In this document: positions 10,709-20,873 of the stretch, piece after piece
How the letters are laid out: each line of letters starts with the position of its first letter
How positions within the stretch are numbered: position 1 is the stretch's first letter
Assembly (NCBI GenBank): GCA_023091665.1
Contig: JALJCQ010000018.1
Coordinates: 620,001 to 684,000 of the forward strand
DNA length: 64,000 nt
Source: Pythium myriotylum
Lineage: Eukaryota > Oomycota > Peronosporomycetes > Pythiales > Pythiaceae
Reading direction: 5' to 3'
Position numbers and translations under genes: made by a program
Notes under the pieces: model-generated
The model's input: the letters and a program-made list of their open reading frames with translations, nothing else
Told to the model about the DNA's origin: nothing
The model's database searches: none

Positions 10709-13400
10709 CTAGTGTCGCGACGCCGTTGACAGACGTGAGCTGGAGAACCGCTTCGTCGTCGGAGAAGTACAAGCCGCACGTACGAAGATACTCGAGGTCG
10801 TCGAGAAGCTCCCCTTGCCACTGGATCTTCTCCCACACGGCGAAGATCTGGGCTCCCAGGTCGGAGCGCAGCAGTGCCAACAACACGTTGGGGTGGAGCA
10901 GACGACCGTTGAGTGCTGGAATCCACCCGACTGGAGCTCCGGTGAGGCGCTGGATCCACATGTCGCTCTGGAAAATCTGCGGCGCCGTGCACATGAGCAT
11001 CAACTCGAATAACGAGAGCGCGCACGTGGCTCGCAAGAGCGCGGACATGCGCTCATCGCGATACCACCGTCCCGTCATCTTGAAGATGTCGTTGCGATCC
11101 TTCGGCAGCTTCTCACCGTAGTGCGCAGCCCACTTGTGCGCGAAGGTCGTACACGAGTTCGGATCAGTCGCGCTCAACACACGATTTATCATGTGGAGTT
11201 GTGCGAGTTCCTTGACGTTGCCGCTGAGATCACCCATCTCGCCGAGCAGCACGGAGTTGAACGCGAGCGGAGACTTCCCACCGGCAAGATGGCCGATCGT
11301 ATCTGGGTTGGCCGTACTGCGGAGAGTCTTCCGAAGCGACTCCGCTCGAACGTCCGCTGCAGCGATATGGTTTGACTGGAGCTGGAGGTCGGCGGTGGGC
11401 TCGGTCGTCTCGAGTTCGGCGAGGATCTCTTGGATCGACGTCGCTTCCTTCGTCTTCATGACCAGAGTGTGGTGCTTGGTCAAGAAATGGCTCGACTCCT
11501 TGCTGGTCTTGATCGTGTCGGGGCCCTTGACCTTGCGAGGCACGATCTGGAATCGCGGCAGGCTCGACTCGTTGAGCGCCGCGTTACAGCAGTCGAGCTC
11601 GAACTCGACGGAGTTCAACACTTCGAAATAGTTGCTTGTCGCGTTGCCTTGCACGGGCTTCGGTCGCGCCTTCTGCAACATGTCGGCAAAGTCGTCGGCG
11701 TAACGCGAGCGCTTGCCCTTCGACTTGGTTGGCTTGGTTCCGTTTTCCGGACGGTCTGGGTTGGACGCTGGCAGACCGAGCGGCGGTGGCGGCGGTGGCA
11801 GAGACTTGGTACCAGACTGTGGACTTCCCGGAGGCGTCAACAGCGATCCCGCGTGTGTACCGACCGAGATGACGCTTGCAGCGTCTTGCGACTTGGACTT
11901 CGCTTGCGAGACACCGTTCTTCACCGCGTCTGCATACGAGGTCGGAGCAGCCGGCTCGGTCGGTTGCACTGATGCTGGAGGAGTGGGCATGCTGAGCTTG
12001 TCCAAGTCCAACGCGCGTGGCGACACCTGACCAAAACCGCGTCGCTGGGACGGGAACGCGGCGTCGCGCGCCAGAGCTGGGTACATGCGACTGCCGAAGA
12101 TGACTTGGTCGCACGTGAAGCCTTGCACACACAGCGCTCGTTGGCACGTCGCGCTTCGAAAGTAGACGCGCCACGTTGCTGTCGTCATTCCGGACGCGAG
12201 GTTGACGTCGCGGAACGTGTCGTAGATCGGCTCGCTGCCGATGTCGAAGAACGCGCGCAGGAGACCTTCGTTGTCGAAGTTGCTGTCGACGCTCGAGATG
12301 TCGATGTAGAAGCGATCGGCGAGGACGTCGAAGTCTTGGAACACGTACTTGCCACCGAGGATCTTGACTTCCTGACGCGCGAGGCGTTCGCACGCAGCAC
12401 GTGACTTGACCTTGACGCGGATTTCTCCGCCACGACCCTTGGAGATCTGGCCGAGTTCTTGAAGCTTGATCTGCTCGGTGACCACGGGGTTCCCGTTGTC
12501 CTTGAGAAAAGACGCCATGATCTTGTTGATGCCGGTACGCTCGAACGCGCGACCAGTGTCGATGGTCATGACGTAACGAGCGCGCGGGAGCTCGTACGGG
12601 CGCGCTTGTTCAACTGACGTGAAGAGCGAGGCCCAGTCGCCACCGTTCTCGTACAGCGCGTCAATCGCTTCGATATCCGCAGCACACGGTCGAGGCAGCA
12701 CCACACGACTGGTCGCCGAGACGGGAGTTCGGTCGCGGCGGATCTCGGTCGGACGGCGAAGCAGAGCGCCAAGCGAAGGCGTCGCACCTGCCGCGCTGGC
12801 AGGCGGTTGCTGAGCATCCGGAATCGGATCCGGTGTCGACCGAGTCGTAGTCGAGTCTTCAGCAGTTGGTTCGTCGGGACTTGAAGCGAGACTGAGTTGG
12901 AGCGAGGTCGCGGCCATCATCAAGTCGTCGTCGTCGTCGTCGCCGCCACCGGACACTGCAGCATTCGCATTGGTTGCGGGCGAGTCGGTCGAACTGGGAA
13001 GCGCAACGGAGATCTCGACACCAGACGCCACCGGGGCGGAGCCTGTCACGAGCACCGTCATACCGGCACCGACATCCACGATGCGGGCGGTAGAGGCGGG
13101 TCCGTCGGCGGTTGAAGGAGCGTCGGCGTCGTCGACCGCGGGGGTGACGGTCGTGCTGGAGCTGACTGGGGCTTGCGCATTCACTGACTTCGAAGTCACG
13201 TGAGATACGGGCGCAGGCGTCGCAGGGTCATCGGGTGTCGCACTGGCACCATCCGGACCAGATGGTGGCTCACAATGGGTGAGGCTTCCCGAGTCTTGTG
13301 CAGAGACGGGACGGAGCAGCTGCGCGGGAGGGTTCTCACCCACAAAGTCGAGGTCGGAGGGGGATGGGCGAGCCGAGTCGATCTGGTTCGCTGGCTTCAT
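10680..13400 (-). CDS. Retrotransposon ORF1, copy 2: RNA-binding type protein
   Basis: A 906-residue protein starting at an ATG 95 bases inside the element. Residues 1-180 are Ser/Thr/Pro/Ala-rich with an Asp run and look disordered. Residues about 240-430 form a basic, mixed alpha/beta region resembling the RNA-binding (RRM-like) part of L1-type ORF1 proteins. A Pro-rich linker (P-P-P-P-P-P near 520) follows, then a helical C-terminal part rich in Leu and Trp. No CCHC knuckle is found. By analogy with other ORF1 proteins it should bind element RNA and form the ribonucleoprotein. The stop codon overlaps the beginning of ORF2. Copy 1 has a frameshift relative to this version. Confidence 0.88.
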   Translation of the reverse strand: MKPANQIDSARPSPSDLDFVGENPPAQLLRPVSAQDSGSLTHCEPPSGPDGASATPDDPATPAPVSHVTSKSVNAQAPVSSSTTVTPAVDDADAPSTADGPASTARIVDVGAGMTVLVTGSAPVASGVEISVALPSSTDSPATNANAAVSGGGDDDDDDLMMAATSLQLSLASSPDEPTAEDSTTTRSTPDPIPDAQQPPASAAGATPSLGALLRRPTEIRRDRTPVSATSRVVLPRPCAADIEAIDALYENGGDWASLFTSVEQARPYELPRARYVMTIDTGRAFERTGINKIMASFLKDNGNPVVTEQIKLQELGQISKGRGGEIRVKVKSRAACERLARQEVKILGGKYVFQDFDVLADRFYIDISSVDSNFDNEGLLRAFFDIGSEPIYDTFRDVNLASGMTTATWRVYFRSATCQRALCVQGFTCDQVIFGSRMYPALARDAAFPSQRRGFGQVSPRALDLDKLSMPTPPASVQPTEPAAPTSYADAVKNGVSQAKSKSQDAASVISVGTHAGSLLTPPGSPQSGTKSLPPPPPPLGLPASNPDRPENGTKPTKSKGKRSRYADDFADMLQKARPKPVQGNATSNYFEVLNSVEFELDCCNAALNESSLPRFQIVPRKVKGPDTIKTSKESSHFLTKHHTLVMKTKEATSIQEILAELETTEPTADLQLQSNHIAAADVRAESLRKTLRSTANPDTIGHLAGGKSPLAFNSVLLGEMGDLSGNVKELAQLHMINRVLSATDPNSCTTFAHKWAAHYGEKLPKDRNDIFKMTGRWYRDERMSALLRATCALSLFELMLMCTAPQIFQSDMWIQRLTGAPVGWIPALNGRLLHPNVLLALLRSDLGAQIFAVWEKIQWQGELLDDLEYLRTCGLYFSDDEAVLQLTSVNGVATLGAGPLCLDC

Positions 13401-13495
13401 CTTCGTTCGGCGGGAAGGCTGGGAGGCTGGTAGGCTGGTTACTTCGGCTGTTTGCCTGGATCGACTTGTGCTCGACGAGGCAAAACGAGAAGTGA

Positions 13496-13568
13496 GGGGA
13501 TGTAGCTCAGATGGTAGAGCGCTCGCTTAGCATGCGAGAGGTACTGGGATCGATACCCAGCTTCTCCA
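13496..13568 (+). tRNA. tRNA-Ala (AGC)
   Basis: A 73-base cloverleaf: acceptor GGGGATG pairs with CTTCTCC with one T-T mismatch, the D arm is normal, the anticodon stem CTCGC/GCGAG is perfect with loop TTAGCAT (anticodon AGC), the T stem CTGGG/CCCAG is perfect, and the discriminator base is A. A and B boxes are present. No T-run terminator follows within the next 90 bases; the first is near 13670. Retrotransposon copy 2 ends on the base immediately before it. Confidence 0.93.
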
Positions 13569-13819
13569 CTCGCGTTCTGTTACTGTGATATAATCGTCGG
13601 CACCCGCGCAGTCCCAAATTGCGCACTTCATGGGTTCGCCTGTGACAACCGTCGACATTGAGTAACATCTTTTTTGTGTTGCTTTTGTTTTGTTCTGTGC
13701 CTTTCCGTCCATTCCCGTTCCATTCATGCGCATAATATGCGCATCAACACAATATTATTGTGTTGGTGTGTCCGTGCTGAACGTGTGTGATATATTCTCG
13801 TGAGAGGGGGCGATTTGTG

Positions 13820-13893
13820 TGGGATTGGAGCTCCGATAGTAGAGCGCTTGCCTAGCATGCGATAGGTATAGGGATCGACCCCCCACCCCCCAC
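13820..13893 (+). pseudogene. Degenerate tRNA-Ala (AGC) copy
   Basis: Resembles the tRNA-Ala at 13496 across its length and keeps the AGC anticodon loop (CTAGCAT). The D arm, T stem and 3' acceptor strand have decayed: the 3' side is a run of C residues that cannot pair properly with GGGATTG, and the A box is altered. It lies about 250 bases downstream of the intact gene, which suggests local duplication or an old target remnant. Confidence 0.75.
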
Positions 13894-14240
13894 AAACATC
13901 TACCGGCGGTAGCGTGGCCTGGTCTGGCCTCGCTAGCGTCGGTGGATGTTTTGTTTGGCTTTGTGTGGCTTTGATTTGTTTCGTTTTGTGCACTCGTGTG
14001 GGACTGCCTTGTCTTCGTTGGACAAGGACCGCCCGCCAGCGCTCCTGTTCATATTGACTCATCTTTTATATGTGCCACTGCCAAGTGTTGATAGCGACTT
14101 GCTGTGGCCGTGCTAGCCCGCCACACACCACGCCACACCACACCGCTTTCCATTGTCGTACCGTATGGTGCGTTTGAACATACGAGCAATTTCATCCTGT
14201 CCACCCTGTCTAATATCACTAGCTTCTCTGTTCTTTGGCC
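13894..14240. other. Gene-free spacer
   Basis: No supported gene. Short complementary patches (near 13900-13960, around CTACCGG and CCACCGAC) could form hairpins. The ORFs here have no recognisable protein content. The arrays at 14241 and beyond follow directly. Confidence 0.5.
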
Positions 14241-14372
14241 TACGTCCCATGTCCTATGTCCTATGTCCCATGTCCTATGTCCCATGTCCTATGTCCCATG
14301 TCCTATGTCCCATGTCCTATGTCCCATGTCCTATGTCCCATGTCCTATGTCCTATGTCCTATCTCCTATCTC
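14241..14372. repeat. 7-bp minisatellite TCCYATG
   Basis: About 18 tandem copies of TCCCATG/TCCTATG, mostly alternating to give a 14-bp higher-order unit, decaying at the right end into TCCTATC. The predicted Met-Ser-Tyr-Val-type peptides are a by-product of the repeat. Confidence 0.95.
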
Positions 14373-14415
14373 CCGTCGACCCGCTCAACCCCCGTTCCGT
14401 TCCCCGTTCATCACT

Positions 14416-14470
14416 CGATCCCGATCCCGATCCCGATCCCGACCCCGATCCCGATCCCGACCCCGACGCC
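14416..14470. repeat. GATCCC/GACCCC hexanucleotide array
   Basis: About nine copies of GATCCC, with two GACCCC variants, 45 bp after the minisatellite. No gene function is evident. Confidence 0.93.
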
Positions 14471-14620
14471 AACCCCCGCCGTCTCAGACACCTCACTCCA
14501 GATAAACGCAGTTGTAGCCGCACGTGTTTGACAGGGTGGCTAAAAGGCTGTGCAGTTGAGTGTGCGTGTGCTCATTCTAGGGTGATTGTATGTGTGTGGA
14601 GTGGAGGTGGAGTTGGGAAG

Positions 14621-14663
14621 AGAGATAGGGTGTTCGGGCGAGTGGCAGGTGGCGGGTGTAGCG

Positions 14664-14748
<85 letters not shown>

Positions 14749-14811
14749 AAAGAGAAAGAGAGAGGACGGGGTTGTGCATGGGAGGAGAGATAGGGTGTTG
14801 GGGCGAGTGGC
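14621..14811. repeat. Pair of 26-bp direct repeats flanking a GT array
   Basis: A 26-base sequence starting AGAGATAGGGTGTT occurs at 14621-14646 and again at 14786-14811 with one mismatch. The GT array lies between them. The right copy directly touches the broken 3' end of retrotransposon copy 3, so the duplication and the truncation may be related. Confidence 0.85.
14666..14745. repeat. (GT)40 microsatellite
   Basis: An uninterrupted 80-base GT dinucleotide array, followed by a purine-rich tract. It makes long Val-Cys or Thr-His reading frames that are not genes. Confidence 0.98.
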
Positions 14812-14812
14812 G

Positions 14813-16992
14813 GGCAGGTCTTGGATTTCTTCTGTGTGGTCCTACCACACGGAGCAAGGCGGATGGCTTTACCAAAGACACTGTCGACCCCAGGAGGGTG
14901 TGTGGATGTGATTAGCACTGACCAATCACGGAAGATAACCCGCCACAACTCGGTCGGTAGGACACACTCGAAGAACAAATGACTCGCCGTCTCCACTGAG
15001 TTGCAGCCGTGTCGAACACAGTACACGATGCCGGGATTCGACGCCGTCATGAACGAGAAGCGCGAGCGAGTCGGTAACAAGCCGTACGCCAAGCGGAACT
15101 GGAGGTCTTCGTATATCGGGAGGAGCAACACACGAAGCCGCTTGCGTAGCTTGTTGAATCGGAGGACCACGTCTGTAGGCGCTCTAGAGTCGTGGAAGAA
15201 CAGCGGGTGCGTTCTCGTCGGCTCTGGAACTTGGCACACCAGGCGGAGCAGCTGAGATCGTGGAATGCGCGGCACCCAGCACACACGGTCGTTGATCTTC
15301 ACGCCGACTCGCAGATGTTGGTGCTCAGGCGCCGTCGGTAGCACTCCATCGACAGGGACAGAGCACATTGTGCACAGACGCTCGAAAACTTGCGTGGCTT
15401 CCTCGTGAAGCTTGAGCAGCCACGTGTACTGTCGATACGGGGTGATGGAGACTTGGGTGTAGTGGAGATGTCGCTCAGCGAACTCGATTGCGCTTGGCCA
15501 CTTGTTGCCTTCACCAGCAAAGTCACGAAGAGATCGCAACTGAAAGACACGGGCAACTTGCCGACGGAAGCTTCGTTGCGGCTCTGCGATCATGCTGAGA
15601 GAGCGATGCTGAGACGGCGTTGTGTCGGAACGGCTAGTTGGGACGAACTGGAAGTTCTTGTCCCCATGGAACCAGATCGGTTGGTCGAGTGCAGATGCAA
15701 GTCGTTCTTCTGGAGGGAGGTCGAGCCACGACACCGGCCACTTGACAGCGTACCAAGTCTTCCAGGCCGCGCGCCACCACGAAGAGAGCTGGTCCCACTC
15801 GATCGAGCCTCGATGCCGCCACGGACTGACGTAGAGAACGTCGAGTGGCCTCTGTGGGCCCCACTGCAGAAGGCTGATCCGCAGCAGCTCAACTCCTGCT
15901 ACCGTCCAGTTGCCGGCCGTCGATGTTAACGATACCGAAGCTGCCGTGAACTGAAGGAGGAGCTGCAAAGACTGTCGCTTGAGCACACCGTCGAGACTCG
16001 GTACCTGGAGACCCCCGGACTCGCGCGGCAGGTTGACAAATTCGTTCGAGATCAACTGGACATGCCGAGCGTCGCGTTCATACCGCCGACTCAAGACGAA
16101 CCGGTGCAGCGCGGCTTGCCACTTCTTCACTCGTCCTGGCGGCACATCGACGTGAGCAGTGTAATGCCACAGACGTGAGAGCACCATGGTCAGGTCAACG
16201 AGGAGCCTGCCTTGGAGTGTCCGTGCGCGTCGAAACCACTGTTTGAACCCGTCAAAGAAGCGTCGATCGAGGTCCTCGACAATCAACTCCGTAGTGCGCC
16301 GCTGGCCAAACAGGAGACCGAGGAACTTGACTGTAGAGTCTTCGTCGAGAACATGCACACCTGGTATGGCCTGGCAACGCCGCGCTCGATGCAGCGACAT
16401 CAACACGCACTTATTCACGTTGAGCTTGGCGCCGGAGCCTTGACAATATTCTTCAACCAACCCAAGTTGCGCTTCGACACCAGCGATAGATCCTGACAGC
16501 AATGCTGAGTCGTCGGCGAAGAAGACACTCGTGACGGTGGCATCCGCTTATAAAAGTAGGTAAAAATTCTGCATCACAAGCAGATCCCATGCTCGTCATG
16601 CTGGCGGAGCAGGTTGCCGAGCGGCTCGATCACGAGCAAGAACAGCAGCGCCGACAGTGGATCACCTTGCTTGACTCCGCGCGTTGGGCATAGAGGGCCT
16701 TGCACGAAGCCGTTGATCATGAGATGCGCATGTGGTCGAGTGTACAGGAGCTTCACCCACCCCGAGAACGCCCCGCCGCATCCCATGCGGTCGAGCGCCT
16801 GAAACATGTAGTTCCAGTTGACGCGGTCGTACGCCTTCTCAAAGTCGAGGAACACGGCGTAGGCTTCTTCGCCGCGCGCTGTGACGAGGTCTTGCAGATT
16901 ACTCACGAAACGAACGCGGTGATGCATAGAGCGACCACGCACGAACGCCTTCTGGTCTTGATGCACGAGCTTGGTCAGGAACAGCTGCAGTC
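14813..16992 (-). mobile_element. Retrotransposon fragment, copy 3 (both ends missing)
   Basis: Matches copy 2 from about 6828 to 8952, i.e. the ORF2 reverse transcriptase core through the Cys-His motif, with several percent divergence. The left end stops at a GT-array flank and the right end breaks at 16992 into unrelated DNA. It contains a roughly 28-base insertion near 16547-16575 that splits the reverse transcriptase frame just upstream of the F-A-D-D box. It shares copy 2 rather than copy 1 variants in the region matching 8175-8477. It is non-functional. Confidence 0.9.
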
Positions 16993-17239
16993 TCCTACTG
17001 AAAAGAGTCCACTATCACGAGGGGAAAAATTGCTCGAGTTATGGCCCTTCCCATAAAACTCCATTTTAAGGACAATGGCCTTCACTCATTTCGACAATGG
17101 TAAGCGTTCTGCACGTCTGTCCTTATCGACGACCACCCAAAACCAACAGTGAGCTCGCCCCAGGGATTCCTCGCCCAATCACATGAGATCCTCTCGAATC
17201 TGTTCTTCGGGAAATACGGTATTTCTTCACCAAGCTCGT

Positions 17240-20200
17240 ATGCGGCGAGGCAGCGCCACGGTCGAGGAGCTCTACGCTGAAGCGCTGGCGCTCGCGGAGC
17301 GTGGCGGCGCGCTCGAGCAGCAGCGCGACGTCGACAGCCGCGAGGCCGCGCGCCAGAGCTTCAGCGACGCCGTGCGCATCTTCAGTCGACTCGCCATCGT
17401 CGAGTCGGCGGCCAAGCGCGCGCTCGTGCAAGACGTCATCCAGGACCTGCGCCAGCGGATCGCGCGGCTCGAGGCTCCGCTCGACGAGCCTCCGCAGCGC
17501 GAGCCGCCGTCACCTCCGCTGGAAGACGCGGACGCGCTGCTGAGCAAGGCCATGGAGATCCACTCGCAGGCGCGAGAGGCCGAAGGTGCCGGCGAGCGGG
17601 AGCGATGCATCGAGCTCTATCTTTCAGCAGGCGACTGGTAAGTCGGATGGATAGAAAAAAAAGGGAGGTGGATGGTTCTTGACGCAGCCTCGGACAGGTA
17701 CATGAAGGCGTATGGGGCGTTCACTCCCGAGGCCAAGAGCGCAAAGGATGCCGTGCGCGAGCAGATTGAGTACGTGATTGACCACGTCTCCAAGCTCAAG
17801 CAAGTGGACCCGGTGGTACCGAGCGATGCTGTGCCGACTGCAGAAGTGGCTGCAGTCTCGCTGGACAAAATGTACTGGCCGCAGGCGCCAGAAGTGTCCC
17901 CCGTGCTTGCCCCGACTGACTCAAACGCGACTGACGTTCCACCACCAATGACAAACAATCCATCGATATTCCAAGATACTGCTTGGCCTGCACCACCTCT
18001 CGAAAGCACCCCAGTCTTTCCATCTGGAATCTCTCAGGTGTCGTCGACTAGTCAGCAGCCAGTCGAAGGAGCTAACGGTGACGGCTTATCCTGGCCACTT
18101 CCACCAGGTGCTGAAAGTTCACTCGACGCTTTTGACTGGCCCATACCGCCAGTGCAACCGATCAAGCGACGGAGTTCGCGATATAGTGCGCCACCATCAA
18201 GAGCCTCCAGTAGCGATCAGCTTCTCGGAACAACACCGTTGTCTCGGCAGACGTCGACCAGCTCGGTTCACTCAACCAAGAACAAAGCTGACGAGGAAGG
18301 TGTAACCTACAGCCCGGCTGAACTGGACGTCCTTCGTCGATCATCAATGATCAATGGACATGTGTTTGTTCCATGGCTTGATGATTTAGATACACAGGAG
18401 AACTTTCGTTCAGTCAACTTCTTCGAGGATCCAGACGGTATGGTTCCTCTCTCGGCCAAGCAAATTCGAAAAGGAGCAACGTGGATGCGACCAAGCGAGT
18501 ATGCACTGTTATGTGCTCAAATGCCAGTTATGATCGACAGCATCTGTCCTCAAGTCGTGAAGCAAGATATTGTTACCGACTGCTCTTTCGTAGCCTCGCT
18601 CTGTATCGCAGCAGCGTATGAACAACGCTTCCAAAAGCGACTCATCACCAACATTATCTTTCCTGTCGACCCCAGTACTCGTCAACCCACGTATAACTCG
18701 TCGGGGAAGTATATTGTCAAGCTGTGGGCAAACGGGGTGCCGCGTAAAGTGGTTATCGATGATCTACTCCCAGTAAACACCGAGACGCGCGAACTTATGT
18801 GTTCGTGCACAACTCGTCGAAATGAACTATGGGTAAGCCTAATAGAGAAGGCATACCTGAAGCTCCACGGAGGTTATGACTACCCAGGTGGAAACTCAGG
18901 GATTGATCTGTTCGCGTTGACAGGTTGGATCCCTGAGCGGATCTCGATTTCCGACCTTGCGTCAGATACCTCACGTGAAGATCGCATCTGGGAGCAACTG
19001 AAAAGTGCATTTCACTTCGGTGACTGCATTATCACGATGACTACTGGAGACATCGGAAGAGATGACGCTCTCAAGATTGGCCTCGTACCAATGCACGTCT
19101 ACGCTGTGCTCAACGTTTACGAGACGACAGTCGCGGATGAAGCGACAGGTGAAAGCAAGAAGTTGCGGCTTCTGCATGTGAAGAATCCCTGGCGGAAGCT
19201 CAGTTGGCGTGGCCCGTACTCCAACAGCGACACCAACACGTGGAACAGTCCCCTTGGAGAAGAACTGCGAGCGTACCAAAATCAATACTACGCGCTTGGC
19301 GAATCGAAGAAGCAAAATGAGAGCACTGACGATGTGGGGTTGTTCTGGATCGATCTTGACTCAGTGAAGGAGCATTTCGAGAGTCTGTATCTCAACTGGA
19401 ATCCAGAGCTGTTTCCTCATAAATACGCCATTCACGAGCACTGGCCAGTCGAACTCGGGCCTGCAAACGACTCAATGACCCTCGCGTACAATCCCCAATA
19501 CTCATTGCGTTTCATTCGGCGGCGAAGTGAGTCTGTAGCCACCGCGACAGCCCGAGCTCAAGCAACGCGGTCATCGTCGACTGTGTGGGTGCTACTGACA
19601 CGCCATGTTAGCAAAGTTGAGCGTGAATCCGACAATGCTCAGCAGCAGTTTCTGACACTCCACGTCTACCGTGGTACGGAGGGCAGACGCGTCTACTACA
19701 ACCAAGACGCGATGCACCGGGGGACGTACAGCAACAACCCACACACTTTGCTGAGCCTCGACGTTGACTTCACAGATGATGAACCAGAACCAACTTTTGT
19801 AAGGGCCCCTTCTCTTTGGTTTACGCCCCACTCTCTCACACTTACGCTGTTTTGCTGACTATCAGACGTTGGTAACCTCCCAGTACGAGAAATTTGCGCC
19901 GTTAGATTACACCCTTTCCGTCTTCTCGACGACTCCTTTCGAGTGTCGACAAGTCCCTCATGTCGACTCGGCTCCGAACTCGGTTGTACTCTCAAGTGAA
20001 TGGAACGGCCCCACAGCCGGAGGTCGACCGTTCTTCTCTACCTTTATGAATAACCCACAGTACTACGTCCAGCTTAACTCAGAGACGCTCAGCCGGCTCT
20101 GGATCTTCCTCGAGACGATTGGCGGGTCCGACGGTGATGAGGACTGCCCCGTGAATCTGCGGGTGATCACACACTTGCGTGAGCGTGCTTGTGGGCTTCC

Positions 20201-20873
20201 TGCAATTTCTGAAGACTCACCGCATCGAATTCTTAGTTCGGGCGAGTATCGACCCGGATTTTGCTTCGTCGAAGTTGACGGTGAGCACGACGCAGTGGGA
20301 GATGACCTCGTGCTTATACCCTCTACTTTCGAAAGCGAGACGACGGCAAACTTCCGGATTCGAATCGTCACTGAGCCTCCCACAGCGCTCCTTCGTGCGT
20401 ACGAACTCCCGAGCGAGGGGGATGGTATGGAGCTAACCACATTCAAGGGAAGCTGGAACTCGCAGAAAGGAACTGCTGCTGGGTGTGCGAGTTACGGCTG
20501 TTACACGTTCAACCCCAAGTATCTCGTTCACGTCGCTGAGGAGACCAAGCTGTTCGCCCGATTAATCCCGTCACGAACGAACGCTTCCGGATCGTCGTCT
20601 GCGTCGCTGCCATCCTGTAATGTGTCCATCTACCCGAGCAATTCGGACGGGGTGTTGTTGCTGTCTACCAACCCCAAGCAAGCTTTCCGACGGGCGACGT
20701 CCGATGAAGGAGCGTACGCGAGTGGCAACCCCTCGGGAGTCTTCACGCCCAAGGGCATCTCCTTCCCGGCTGGATGGTACGTCATCGTTCCCTCGACGTA
20801 CGATCCGCAGGAAGCCGACTTCGAGCTGCGCGTGTTCTCGTCCAAGCACGCGACGGTGAGGCTGCACGAGTGA
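17240..20873 (+). CDS. Calpain-7/PalB-type cysteine protease
   Basis: Three exons: 17240-17637, 17698-19798, 19866-20873 (introns of 60 and 67 bases, GT-AG, phases consistent), giving 1,168 residues. The N-terminus has two helical MIT-like segments (about 1-60 and 95-165), which in calpain-7 and fungal PalB bind ESCRT-III. A Pro/Ser-rich linker follows, then the calpain protease core with the full catalytic triad: Cys428 in D-C-S-F, His599 in M-H-V-Y, Asn629 in K-N-P-W. The C-terminal part has tandem beta-rich C2-like domains. It is a predicted intracellular cysteine protease linked to endosomal or pH signalling. An in-frame ATG at 17183 would add 19 residues. It is longer than typical family members, mainly in the linker and C-terminus. 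Confidence 0.9.

Larger units (their letters stand above)
6411..13495 (-). mobile_element. L1/Tx1-type non-LTR retrotransposon, copy 2 (apparently full length)
   Basis: Complete minus-strand element of about 7.1 kb: 95-base 5' leader, ORF1 (13400-10680), ORF2 (10708-6551) and 3' UTR. Both frames are open. The 5' end at 13495 is fixed by comparison with copy 1 (both end in GAAGTGA) and lies one base before tRNA-Ala. The 3' boundary is not defined, because the other copies lack this end; it lies between 6411 and 6550. No poly(A) tail is seen at the left side. High identity to copy 1 and open frames point to recent activity. Confidence 0.9.

Noticed and set aside
14241..14372. Possible CRISPR array
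   Set aside because: Units are contiguous 7-mers without spacers; this is a eukaryotic minisatellite.
14153..14749. Frames encoding Met-Ser-Tyr-Val-Pro-Cys and Val-Cys repeats
   Set aside because: Translation products of the 7-bp minisatellite and the GT array in several frames.
14577..16502. 641-codon minus-strand frame ending in Thr-His repeats
   Set aside because: It joins the truncated reverse transcriptase of copy 3 with the GT microsatellite; the tail is repeat translation, not a gene.
17081..17105. Oomycete initiator-like sequence ACTCATTTCGACAATGG and an ATG followed by GTAAGC
   Set aside because: The match to the published initiator consensus needs an extra base, and no acceptor gave an in-frame first exon for the calpain gene.
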